DNA of 64,000 nt from Rickettsia typhi (GTDB lineage Bacteria > Pseudomonadota > Alphaproteobacteria > Rickettsiales > Deianiraeaceae): NCBI GenBank assembly GCA_945861725.1, contig CAMAVJ010000005.1, positions 21,941 to 85,940 of the forward strand, written 5' to 3'. Positions 37,456 to 45,545 of this stretch are shown one piece after another. Below the pieces are notes generated by a model. It saw nothing but the letters and a program-made list of their open reading frames with translations. It made no database searches and was not told the origin of the DNA. Position numbers and translations under genes: made by a program. How positions within the stretch are numbered: the stretch's first letter is position 1; every line of letters starts with the position of its first letter.

Positions 37456-38097
37456 GGAATTTCAACCAATGTTGGAAAGACATATACAACAGCACTTTTG
37501 TTAAGAAAACTAAATTTAAAATTCAAGGAAAATTTTGCAATTAAGCCAGTGATTTCTGGTTTTGATGAAAATGACTACCAAAGTTCTGACAACTTTTATC
37601 TTTTACAAGCTTCAGGCATTAAAGAGCCAACACTTAAGCAGGTAAAGGAAATTTCAAAATATCTTCTTTCCCAACCACTTTCTCCTGATATCGCCGCAAA
37701 AAAACAAGGCATTGCAATTCATTTTGATGAAATTATTACTTTTTGTGAAGCAAACATTTCACAGATAAAAGAAAGTGAGCGAATTTTTATTGAAATGGCG
37801 GGCGGAGTTTGCTCTCCGTGTTCTAATTCACACACGATGGCAGATATTTCAAACACACTTTTGCACCACAGCCCTTGCAACATTTTGGTTACCGTTCCAT
37901 ATTTAGGTTCCCTTTCGCACACAATTTCGGCACTGAAAGTGTTAAAGTTTGATGTTGTGATTGTCAACAAAGCAAATAGTGAAGCGGGCGAAGAATTTGT
38001 ATGGTCGCTTAAAAACCACTTGAATCACGAAATTGAAATAATAGAAAGTCAACCAAAAGTTCTTGACATTCCCGCCCCGCCTTTGTATTTCGCTTGA
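37384..38097 (+). CDS. bioD: dethiobiotin synthetase
   Basis: The 237-residue enzyme closes the ureido ring of dethiobiotin using CO2 and ATP. Marks are HGISTNVGKTYTTALLL (P-loop, normally GTDTxVGKT), AIKPVISGF with the catalytic Lys, QPLSPDIAAKKQG (normally PxSPHxAA), and IEMAGGVCSPCS (normally VEGAGGxxxP). The start ATG 37384 is the only one that keeps the first beta-strand. No other bio gene is in the window. kdsB follows closely. Confidence 0.88.
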   Translation: MVIDCIEENFEDLHKKLKKVNIVHGISTNVGKTYTTALLLRKLNLKFKENFAIKPVISGFDENDYQSSDNFYLLQASGIKEPTLKQVKEISKYLLSQPLSPDIAAKKQGIAIHFDEIITFCEANISQIKESERIFIEMAGGVCSPCSNSHTMADISNTLLHHSPCNILVTVPYLGSLSHTISALKVLKFDVVIVNKANSEAGEEFVWSLKNHLNHEIEIIESQPKVLDIPAPPLYFA

Positions 38098-38112
38098 AAA
38101 TATTTGCATAAT

Positions 38113-38922
38113 ATGAAAACAGCAATAATAATTCCGTCTCGTCTTGGTTCAACAAGGCTTCCCAATAAACCACTTGCTCTAATTCATGGAAAAACGCTAA
38201 TTCAACACTGTTATGATTCTGCTGTGAAAGCAAATTGCGGAGATGTTTTTGTTGCGACTGATGATCAAAAAATTGCCGATGTGATTAATAAAATTGGTGG
38301 CAATGTTGTTATGACACCAAGTGATTTACCATCTGGTACTGATAGAGTTTGGAATGCTTACAAGCAAATTATTGCCAAATCTGATGCAAAATTTGATTGC
38401 ATTGTGAATTTGCAAGGAGATATTCCAAATATTTCTCCAATTATTATCCAAAAGACGATCGAAACTCTTGCAAAAACCAACTGCGATATTGCAACGGCAA
38501 CAATGAAAATTTCCAAAGAAACGGCACAAACTCCTTCATGTGTTAAAGCAGTTTTAACAGGTGTTGGCGAATTTCACAAAGCATTATACTTCAGCCGCCA
38601 GACAATTCCATACAATGCAGATCTTTTTTTCGAGCACATTGGGCTTTATGCCTATACGCCAAAATCATTGGAAAAATTTACATTATTGCCCGAATCTTTG
38701 CTTGAAAAGACTGAAAAATTGGAACAGATTCGTGCATTGGAAAATGATATGTCAATTTTTGCTTGCATTGTGGATTCCTCCCTTAAACCAATTAGTATCG
38801 ATACTCAGGACGATCTTAACCGTGCAATCGAACACCTTCAGAAAAAAGAATTTACCTCAACAGCACGCTACAAAAAACTTGCTGAAAATTTAAAGCAAAA
38901 TATGGGAAGAAGGAAGGTGTGA
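38113..38922 (+). CDS. kdsB: 3-deoxy-manno-octulosonate cytidylyltransferase
   Basis: The 269-residue enzyme activates Kdo with CTP for lipid A-core assembly, which implies this organism makes Kdo-containing lipopolysaccharide. Marks are IIIPSRLGSTRLPNKPLALIHGK, VFVATDD, MTPSDLPSGTDRVWNA, NLQGDIPNI (normally NxQGDxP), ALYFSRQTIPYN and HIGLYAY. ATG 38113 fits the family N-terminus; a TTG nine bases earlier is also in frame. Confidence 0.94.
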   Translation: MKTAIIIPSRLGSTRLPNKPLALIHGKTLIQHCYDSAVKANCGDVFVATDDQKIADVINKIGGNVVMTPSDLPSGTDRVWNAYKQIIAKSDAKFDCIVNLQGDIPNISPIIIQKTIETLAKTNCDIATATMKISKETAQTPSCVKAVLTGVGEFHKALYFSRQTIPYNADLFFEHIGLYAYTPKSLEKFTLLPESLLEKTEKLEQIRALENDMSIFACIVDSSLKPISIDTQDDLNRAIEHLQKKEFTSTARYKKLAENLKQNMGRRKV

Positions 38923-38979
38923 TTTGTGTTTTCATCATTCAACCCATTACTCTTGCTGATGCCTTGCAAACTTCCTCAT

Positions 38980-39891
38980 TTATAAAAGTATTTCGTAATT
39001 TTCAACAAATTGCACGCCATTTTGTGCAATAACAACAGATTCCGTGAAAAATTTTCCACCACCAAGCTCTTCAACTCGTGAAAGGAAACCTTTACCTGTG
39101 ACACCAGTCGCAACAAAAACGCCATATGTTTTTACCATATCGTTTAATTTTAAAATTGGAAATTTTTCACCATCTTTAACAATGCGTCCTTCCATAAATC
39201 CCCCTAGATTTTTGATCGCAATGGCAGAAAGAATTCCCTCTGGTGAGCCACCTTGTCCGGCATAAAGATCAGATTCACCAAACATTTCATGCGTTGAAAG
39301 TACTCCAAAAATATCGCCATCGGAAAGTAGTGCGACTTTTGCCCCAGTTGCACGAATTTTTGCAATTAACTCCTTGTGGCGTGGGCGATCAAGCACCGTT
39401 ACAACAACTTCACTTACTTTTTTTTCTTTATATTGTGCCAAATTTTTAATATTTTCTTCAATTGACTTACCAAGCGAAAGAATTCCTTCATCATAAACTT
39501 GTGCTGCGGCAAGCTTTTCCATATAAAATTCAGAAGATTTAAGAAGTGAGCCCTTTGGTGCAATGGCGATTGTCGTTAGTGAATTTGGTAAATCATTTGC
39601 ACAAAGGTTGGTTCCTTCTAATGGATCAACAGCGATATCAAATTCAACAACGCTGCCCGTTCCAAGCTCTTCACCGATGAAAAGCATCGGAGCTTCATCT
39701 TTTTCACCTTCGCCAATTACAACCTTCCCACGAAAATTTGTTTTATTGAGAACATCTCTCATTCCCTTCACTGCTGCGGCATCGGCGTCATTTTTTAAAC
39801 CCGTTCCAATAAAAGCAAAAGCATTAATTGCCGCTTTTTGACTTGCTTTTAAAATGGATGATATTATTTCTTGATTTAATATTGTGGACAT
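38980..39891 (-). CDS. glpX: fructose-1,6-bisphosphatase, class II
   Basis: The 303-residue metal-dependent phosphatase fits GlpX: MRDVLNKTNFRGKVVIGEGEKDEAPMLFIGEELGTG with the acidic metal site, DIAVDPLEGTNLCAND, VTVLDRPRHKELI, LLSDGDIFG, and GEGGSPEG-like GQGGSPEGILSA. It hydrolyses fructose 1,6-bisphosphate in gluconeogenesis. Anaplasmataceae carry this class too, Rickettsia does not, as far as known. It diverges from a small coiled-coil gene with 26 bp between starts. Confidence 0.94.
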   Translation of the reverse strand: MSTILNQEIISSILKASQKAAINAFAFIGTGLKNDADAAAVKGMRDVLNKTNFRGKVVIGEGEKDEAPMLFIGEELGTGSVVEFDIAVDPLEGTNLCANDLPNSLTTIAIAPKGSLLKSSEFYMEKLAAAQVYDEGILSLGKSIEENIKNLAQYKEKKVSEVVVTVLDRPRHKELIAKIRATGAKVALLSDGDIFGVLSTHEMFGESDLYAGQGGSPEGILSAIAIKNLGGFMEGRIVKDGEKFPILKLNDMVKTYGVFVATGVTGKGFLSRVEELGGGKFFTESVVIAQNGVQFVENYEILL

Positions 39892-39917
39892 TTTATATAA
39901 AAAATATTTTTTTACTT

Positions 39918-40064
39918 ATGGATATAACAAAATACGATGAAGATATTCAAAAAGCAATAAATAATTTCGTTTTAAAAGTTCAGGAAAAAAAGCAGGAATT
40001 AAAGGAAAAGCTTCATAAGCTTGACGAAGAACTTGAGCAGGTGAAAAATGAGATTGCGAAATAG
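39918..40064 (+). CDS. 48-residue coiled-coil protein, unknown
   Basis: ATG 39918 opens a 48-codon frame whose product (MDITKYDEDIQKAINNFVLK, then a heptad-patterned KQELKEKLHKLDEELEQ) is almost entirely a charged helix. An upstream in-frame ATG at 39828 would add 30 residues read from inside glpX and is unlikely. The next small gene follows 13 bases later. No family is recognised. Confidence 0.5.
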   Translation: MDITKYDEDIQKAINNFVLKVQEKKQELKEKLHKLDEELEQVKNEIAK

Positions 40065-40077
40065 GTTTGAATTATAA

Positions 40078-40389
40078 ATGATGAGCAAAACAAATATATT
40101 GTTGATAATGTTGACATTTGGCACTTTTTGTTACCATAAAAAATCCGAAAATGTTAAAAAGTCCTGCTATTGGATGGAAAACTACAGCGGAAAATTTGAG
40201 TGGGTTGATGCAGACCCCGTTTACCAAGAGGTCTTAACAAAAAAACAATGCTTCGAATTTGATTCATGCGATGGAGGGCTTGATTATTCAGGAGGTGGGT
40301 GTTACAAGTGGACATATTCAAGAAACGGCAAGCGTGAATCTTGGGATGATGTAAAATATACTGATGAGTCCGAGCAAAATGCTGAGTAA
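40078..40389 (+). CDS. small secreted Cys-rich protein, unknown
   Basis: The 103-residue product has a short signal-like N-terminus (MMSKTNILLIMLTFGTFC) and a small, Cys-containing exported domain (Cys at about 18, 30, 58, 64, 75) rich in Tyr, Trp and Gly, including GGLDYSGGGCYKW. The C-terminus is acidic. The 3' end overlaps comF by 26 bases. No family is recognised. Confidence 0.5.
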   Translation: MMSKTNILLIMLTFGTFCYHKKSENVKKSCYWMENYSGKFEWVDADPVYQEVLTKKQCFEFDSCDGGLDYSGGGCYKWTYSRNGKRESWDDVKYTDESEQNAE

Positions 40390-41137
40390 ATTCATACGTG
40401 TAATCAAACTTGTTATCAAGCCCATCATCTTCTTTTTCGTGAAGTACGAATGTGTTATATGTGAAGAAGAAGTGCGGATTAAATCTCCAGTTTGTTTTAA
40501 TTGTAATCGCAAGATTGGAGCAATAAACCAGTCTTCAGTGTGTGAAAAATGTGGAAGGTATTGCCTTGCACAACACTGTATTTTCTGCTTGCAAAATCCT
40601 CCATACTTTAAACAAGGCAAGGCCTTTTGTGTTTACGACGCAACATCTTCAAGAGTTATCAAACAGTTTAAGTATTATGGTAATTCCCTTTGTCGAGAAT
40701 TTATGGCAAAGAAAATGACACAAATCCTTCAGAGGGATTTTCTCAAAAATGGCGTTGAGATTGATTTAATAACTTGTGTCCCTATGTCTTGGTTCAAGGA
40801 ATATTTAAATGGCAAAAATCACGCTGGGCAACTTTCTTCAAAGATTGCAAAAAATGTTGGAATTAAATATAATCCAAATCTTTTGAAGCGAAAATTTAAG
40901 TTTAAACGGCAGGTGCTCTTAAACCAAAAAGACCGAATTGAAAATGTGCGTGGAGTTTTCACCACAAAAAATTGCAGCGAAATTGTAGGAAAATCGATTT
41001 TAATTATTGATGACACCATAACAACTGGAGCAACACTCAATGAATGTACAAAAGCATTACTTCAATCTAGTGCTAATAATATTTTTGTTCTGACATTTGG
41101 AAAGTCAATTGCTGATGAAACAATTTACAAAGTATAA
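40364..41137 (+). CDS. ComF-family phosphoribosyltransferase
   Basis: The 257-residue protein has the double zinc-finger head of ComF (CVICEEE, CFNCNRK, CEKCGRYCLAQHCIFC) and a C-terminal PRTase domain with the PRPP motif ILIIDDTITTGATLNEC. ComF proteins help DNA uptake in competent bacteria; in others the role is less clear. comM is 2.2 kb downstream. ATG 40364 overlaps the previous gene; ATG 40379 is an alternative. Confidence 0.88.
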   Translation: MSPSKMLSKFIRVIKLVIKPIIFFFVKYECVICEEEVRIKSPVCFNCNRKIGAINQSSVCEKCGRYCLAQHCIFCLQNPPYFKQGKAFCVYDATSSRVIKQFKYYGNSLCREFMAKKMTQILQRDFLKNGVEIDLITCVPMSWFKEYLNGKNHAGQLSSKIAKNVGIKYNPNLLKRKFKFKRQVLLNQKDRIENVRGVFTTKNCSEIVGKSILIIDDTITTGATLNECTKALLQSSANNIFVLTFGKSIADETIYKV

Positions 41138-41236
41138 CATTACTTTTACTTTATTGAAATTTTTCAATTTTTCTTGACTTCTTTTCCTTCAAAGAATTAT
41201 TCTCAATATGTTGAAAAATTTCGTTTGAAAATTGCT

Positions 41237-42898
41237 ATGGAAAATGATTATTCGTTTAATTCTTCTTTTGATGTTGTAATTATTGGAGCAGGGGGCTCTG
41301 GGCTCGCCTGTGCTTTATTTTTAGCGGAAGCAAATCCCAAATTAAAAATTGCAGTTTTATGTAAAACTTACGCTATGGGAAGTCATACAACTTCGGCAAA
41401 AGGTGGAATTAATGCTGCGCTTGGGAATGTCAAAGAAGATTCTGTTGAATTCCATATATACGACACAATAAAGGCGGGGAAGGGTTTATGTGATGAAGTA
41501 CCCACAAGGAGAATGTGTCAAGAGGCACCATTTGTGATTGGTTATCTTGAAAAAATTGGCGTTGAATTTGATAGGATTTTATCAGGAAAGGCACTAGGAA
41601 AGGTTGATCAGCGAACTTATGGTGGACAAACTGTTGAATTTGGTAAGGATCTTGCTAATCGTGCATGTTTTGTAAAGGATTATACTGGGCATGAAATAAT
41701 GAAAAAACTCAATGATGAAGTTTCTGGGCATGAAAATATTTCAATTTTCAATTACCATCAAGTTATCGATTGTGAATTTGATACGGACTATTCCAATATA
41801 ATTGCGTACGATATTTCGTCTGGAGATTTAAAAGTTTTTGGTGCAAAATTTGTAGTTTTTGCAACTGGGGGTTTTTCCCAAATTTATGCAACAAATTCCT
41901 CTTCAAGCCTTTGTACGGGTTGTGGACATAGAATTCTATTACAAAATGGCTTTCACTTTAAGGATATCGAACTTGTGCAGTTTCACCCCACTGGATTGAA
42001 AGGTCTTGGAATATTAATTTCGGAAGCTTGTCGTTCTCAAGGGGGATATTTGCGAAACTCGAACGGTGAGCGTTTTATGGAAAAATATCACGAAATGCAA
42101 GAACTTGCACCAAGGGATGTTGTTGCTAGAGCAATTTTCAATGAAACGCAAACAGGAGATGTATTTCTTGACCTAACGCACATTGAAAAATCTATTATTT
42201 TAGACAAACTCACAAGTTCGTATACCGTTGCAAAACATTTTGCAGGAATAGATTTAACGCAAAATCCTTTACCAGTTTTTCCAACGGCACATTATAATAT
42301 GGGTGGAATGGATGTTGATGAAAACTATTCACTAAATGGAAGCAATTTATTTGCAATTGGAGAACTTGCCTGCGCTTCGGTTCACGGTTCAAATAGACTT
42401 GGTTGTAATTCTCTTTTAGAACTTTTTACAAGTGCAAAAATTGTCACAAATACCATTTCATCTGCTATCTTGCCAACTACATTCACCTCCATAAAGCCAC
42501 AGATTTTAGATGGAACTATTAAAAAATTGGCAAAATTTTCTCCAAATTCAAATATTTCTCTAAAAGATATTCTTAAAATTCGCGAAGAAGTTTGTCTAAT
42601 AATGGACAAATCTGCTTCAATAGTAAAAAATGAAAAATCAATGCAAATAGCACTTGATCAAATCAGTGGCATTTATAAAGATATTATGCACATAAATAAC
42701 TTCTCTTCTACACAATTTGATGAAAACTTTATTGTACTTTTTGAATTACAATCGATGGTTTTAATGGCAAAATCTGTTTTAATTGGTGCTCTTTTTAGGA
42801 AGCATTCGATAGGTTCTCATTATAGGGAAGATTTTCCATTCACAATTGAAAATCCACGGCATTCCAATTTGAACCATCTCTTTAACATTTATTCTTGA
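41237..42898 (+). CDS. SdhA/NadB-family FAD oxidoreductase, probable L-aspartate oxidase
   Basis: The protein (553 residues from ATG 41237; a TTG 63 bases upstream is in frame) begins with the FAD-binding DVVIIGAGGSGLACAL. Mixed marks follow. SHTTSAKGGINAALGN and ELVQFHPTGLKG with NRLGCNSLLE look like succinate dehydrogenase flavoprotein. DTIKAGKGLCDE and the short C-terminus after SHYREDFPF look like NadB. SdhA would need about 40 more residues and an sdhB neighbour, neither present. nadA in this window needs an iminoaspartate source. The active-site set (His in PTAHYNMGG, Arg in RDVVAR, Arg in NRLG) is intact; the usual RGEGG reads RSQGG. The choice between NadB and a diverged SdhA is inference. 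Confidence 0.7.
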   Translation: MENDYSFNSSFDVVIIGAGGSGLACALFLAEANPKLKIAVLCKTYAMGSHTTSAKGGINAALGNVKEDSVEFHIYDTIKAGKGLCDEVPTRRMCQEAPFVIGYLEKIGVEFDRILSGKALGKVDQRTYGGQTVEFGKDLANRACFVKDYTGHEIMKKLNDEVSGHENISIFNYHQVIDCEFDTDYSNIIAYDISSGDLKVFGAKFVVFATGGFSQIYATNSSSSLCTGCGHRILLQNGFHFKDIELVQFHPTGLKGLGILISEACRSQGGYLRNSNGERFMEKYHEMQELAPRDVVARAIFNETQTGDVFLDLTHIEKSIILDKLTSSYTVAKHFAGIDLTQNPLPVFPTAHYNMGGMDVDENYSLNGSNLFAIGELACASVHGSNRLGCNSLLELFTSAKIVTNTISSAILPTTFTSIKPQILDGTIKKLAKFSPNSNISLKDILKIREEVCLIMDKSASIVKNEKSMQIALDQISGIYKDIMHINNFSSTQFDENFIVLFELQSMVLMAKSVLIGALFRKHSIGSHYREDFPFTIENPRHSNLNHLFNIYS

Positions 42899-42934
42899 CT
42901 TCCAAAATCCCCATTCTAAAAAACCTTAGTTTCA

Positions 42935-43071
42935 AGCGTTCGCAACGCCACAAAAGCTCGTTTTAAATAAACGGAAACTCCCGTTATGTCAGGAGTTCGT
43001 CTGAATAAGATGTCTCTGACATCAAATAAGATGAACACATGCTTTTGTAGTGTTGCGAAACTCCTGACGCT
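42935..43071. ncRNA. structured intergenic element, candidate small RNA with pseudoknot
   Basis: A 137-base element between two plus-strand genes. Outer arms agcgt/acgct close a 17-bp stem (42941-42957 with 43041-43057; one mismatch, one G-U). The enclosed part contains gtcaggagtt (42988-42997), which is an exact 10-nt complement of aactcctgac (43059-43068) lying outside the main stem, so a pseudoknot or an alternative switch fold is possible. No conserved core of tmRNA, RNase P RNA or SRP RNA is visible. Strand is not known. It may also be a palindromic mobile repeat. Confidence 0.5.
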
Positions 43072-43101
43072 AATTATTATTTACTAATTTTTACTTAATT
43101 T

Positions 43102-43275
43102 GTGATTATACAAAAACACCCAATTACATTATGGCAGGAACAAAATGGCATAGTTTATGAAAAGGAGATCTTAGAGGAAATTGATTTGTCACAAGAAAAA
43201 GTTGATGCAATAATTACATCACTTAAAAAAGAATTAATGGAATCACATACTTCACAAATTGCATACTTCGCGTAA
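43102..43275 (+). CDS. 57-residue protein, unknown
   Basis: GTG 43102 opens a 57-codon frame (MIIQKHPITLWQEQNG..., then EKEILEEIDLSQEKVDAIITSLKKEL) with coding-like composition and a helical, acidic/basic pattern. The EEIDLSQEKVDAIITSLKK part looks like a small winged-helix or helix-turn-helix fragment, but that is a guess. It lies between the structured element and comM, with 90 bases to the comM start. Confidence 0.45.
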   Translation: MIIQKHPITLWQEQNGIVYEKEILEEIDLSQEKVDAIITSLKKELMESHTSQIAYFA

Positions 43276-43365
43276 TAATATTTAACACTTTAATACATAA
43301 ATTTCATTGACTATTTTTTCTCTCGACAACAACGATATATCTAATTAAATTATATAACATTTGTA

Positions 43366-44862
43366 ATGTTTGCTAAGGTAAAAACGGTCTCATTTGTTGG
43401 ACTTGATGTCAAGGAAATAGAGGTTCAGGTTCATATAACGCGTGGAGTGCCAATGTTTTCGATTGTCGGTCTTGCAAATAAATCAGTTTCAGAAGCCAAA
43501 GAAAGAGTTCGCTCCGCAATTGCATCATCAGGATTTTCCTTCCCACAGAATAGAATTACAATCAATCTTGCACCAGCGGATATTATTAAAGATGGCTCAC
43601 ATTACGACCTTCCAATCGCAATCGGAATTTTAATTTCAATTGGTTTAATAGATCAAGAATCAATTGATGGTAATATCATTGTTGGAGAACTTTCCCTTGA
43701 TGGCAACCTTCATCGCATAGGCGGAATTCTTCCAACGGCAATTTATGCTAAAAATAATCACCTTGGTTTAATTACACCGTTTGAATGTGCAAATGAAGCA
43801 CTTTTTATTGATGAAAAGCTTAAAATTATTCCAGCAAAAAGCCTTTCTAACTTAATCTCAATCCTTCAAGGTTATTCAACAGTAGAATTGCCAAAACCTA
43901 TTACAATTGAAGAAGTTTCTGACATTGGCGTATGTTTTTCTGAAGTAAAAGGACAAGAACATGCAAAGCGAGCACTTGAAATTGCAGCTTCTGGCAGACA
44001 TAATGTTTTAATGAAAGGAATGCCTGGATCTGGGAAATCAATGCTTGCAAAAAGAATGGCAACGATAATGCCAGAACTTTCCCTTGAAGAGATGCTTGAA
44101 ATTGGAACAATTCATTCGATCTCAAATTCATCTATAAAGGACTTCAGTATGTCCAAACAAATTCCTTACAGGGCACCACATCACTCAGCTTCAACCGCTT
44201 CAATTGTTGGTGGTGGAAAAAAAGCAAAACCTGGGGAAATTACGCTTGCTCACAAGGGAATTTTATTTTTAGATGAATTTGCGGAATATCAGGCAAATGT
44301 TTTAGAGGCACTTCGCCAACCAATGGAAACAAGAGAAATCACGATTTCAAGGGTTGAGAACCATGTAACATACCCAGCGGATTTTATTTTAATTGCAGCT
44401 ATGAACCCTTGTAAGTGCGGATATTTGGGCGATTCCAACAAGGAATGTGGTAAGGCACCACTGTGTGCACAGGATTACACTCGTAAAATTTCAGGTCCAA
44501 TAATGGAGCGAATTGATATGCACATCACTGTTAACCCAAGCACGGCAAATATTTTTGCTGAAAACCAACAACCATCAGAAAAATCATCTGAAATAAAGAA
44601 AAGAGTATTGCATTCAAGAGAAATTCAAGAGCGGCGTTATCAAGCAAAAAAAACAAACGCACAAATGAACAACTTTGAAATTGAAGAATTTTGCAAACTC
44701 ACACCTGAATGTGATAAAATTATCCAATCCGCAATGGAAAGATTTGGTCTTTCAATTCGGCAGTATCACAAAATTTTGAAGATATCTCGCACAATTGCAG
44801 ATTTAGCATTTTCGCAAGATATTCAAAAACCCCATTTAATGGAGGCATTGGGGTATAGGTAA
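43366..44862 (+). CDS. comM: ComM/YifB-family Mg-chelatase-like AAA ATPase
   Basis: The 498-residue protein has the ComM N-terminal Lon-like domain (VQVHITRGVPMFSIVGLANKSVSEAKERVRSAI; INLAPADIIKDGSHYDLPIAIG) and AAA core (GMPGSGKSMLAKRMATIMP Walker A, GILFLDEFAE Walker B), with FRAPHHSAS-like YRAPHHSAS and MNPCKCGYLGD zinc-like loop. ComM is a hexameric helicase that drives branch migration during natural transformation. Together with the comF gene it suggests DNA uptake or recombination. Confidence 0.94.
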   Translation: MFAKVKTVSFVGLDVKEIEVQVHITRGVPMFSIVGLANKSVSEAKERVRSAIASSGFSFPQNRITINLAPADIIKDGSHYDLPIAIGILISIGLIDQESIDGNIIVGELSLDGNLHRIGGILPTAIYAKNNHLGLITPFECANEALFIDEKLKIIPAKSLSNLISILQGYSTVELPKPITIEEVSDIGVCFSEVKGQEHAKRALEIAASGRHNVLMKGMPGSGKSMLAKRMATIMPELSLEEMLEIGTIHSISNSSIKDFSMSKQIPYRAPHHSASTASIVGGGKKAKPGEITLAHKGILFLDEFAEYQANVLEALRQPMETREITISRVENHVTYPADFILIAAMNPCKCGYLGDSNKECGKAPLCAQDYTRKISGPIMERIDMHITVNPSTANIFAENQQPSEKSSEIKKRVLHSREIQERRYQAKKTNAQMNNFEIEEFCKLTPECDKIIQSAMERFGLSIRQYHKILKISRTIADLAFSQDIQKPHLMEALGYR

Positions 44863-44888
44863 TGGTATAGGTAAGTTATAATACGGAT

Positions 44889-45545
44889 ATGAATAAACAA
44901 AACGACATAATTAAATCCTTCACATCTCACCGCTCAAGAGTCAAAGGTGAAAAACTTGAAAAGCTGAAGTACGACCTTCTTCCAAAATACGAAATCCTTT
45001 CATTTCATGAAATGAAGGACAGTAAAAATATTGAACTTGAAATCGGCTCTGGTTTTGGACAAACTGTAAGCCATCTTGCAAAAACCAACCCGCAAACACA
45101 ATTCATTGCCTGTGAAGTTTTTATTGATGGAGTTGCTTCAATTTGCTCAAAACTTGAAGAAAATGCAATTGAAAATGTGATAATTTACCGAGATGACGCT
45201 CGTATTTTACTCAAACAAATTGCAAACGATGCCATTGAAAACGTTTATTTACTATTTCCAGACCCTTGGCCAAAGAAAAAACACCATAAACGCAGAATCG
45301 TGACCAATGAATTTCTGGAAGAAGTTGCAAGAGTTTTGAAATCTGATGGCAAACTTTTTGTTGCAACTGATGACAGTTCTTATCAAGAATGGATGATTGA
45401 TATTTTCCAAAACCAAAGTCATCTTCAATGGTTAAATTCAGATGATTATTCCGCCGAACCAAGCTGGTGGGTAAAAACAAAATTCCAACTTAAGGCTGAA
45501 ATGGACGGAAGAACATCTGCTTTTTTTGTTTTGGGAAAAGTCTAA
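44889..45545 (+). CDS. trmB: tRNA (guanine-N7-)-methyltransferase
   Basis: The 218-residue enzyme methylates G46 of tRNAs. Marks are LEIGSGFGQTVSHLA (SAM loop), VYLLFPDPWPKKKHHKRRIV (hallmark) and FVATDDSSYQEWM. The start ATG 44889 follows comM by 26 bases, with short repeated ggtatagg strings between. It converges with priA directly: the stop codons abut at 45545/45546. Confidence 0.95.
   Translation: MNKQNDIIKSFTSHRSRVKGEKLEKLKYDLLPKYEILSFHEMKDSKNIELEIGSGFGQTVSHLAKTNPQTQFIACEVFIDGVASICSKLEENAIENVIIYRDDARILLKQIANDAIENVYLLFPDPWPKKKHHKRRIVTNEFLEEVARVLKSDGKLFVATDDSSYQEWMIDIFQNQSHLQWLNSDDYSAEPSWWVKTKFQLKAEMDGRTSAFFVLGKV

Noticed and set aside
41174..41236. TTG start 63 bases upstream for the SdhA/NadB-family gene
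   Set aside because: It sits in a TTGACTT string and adds 21 residues not expected before the FAD-binding strand; ATG 41237 fits the family better.
42935..43071. tmRNA, SRP RNA or RNase P RNA
   Set aside because: No tag-peptide frame with Ala-Ala end, no GGAAGGAAGCAGCC-like SRP core, no GAAAGTCCGG core, and too short for tmRNA or RNase P.
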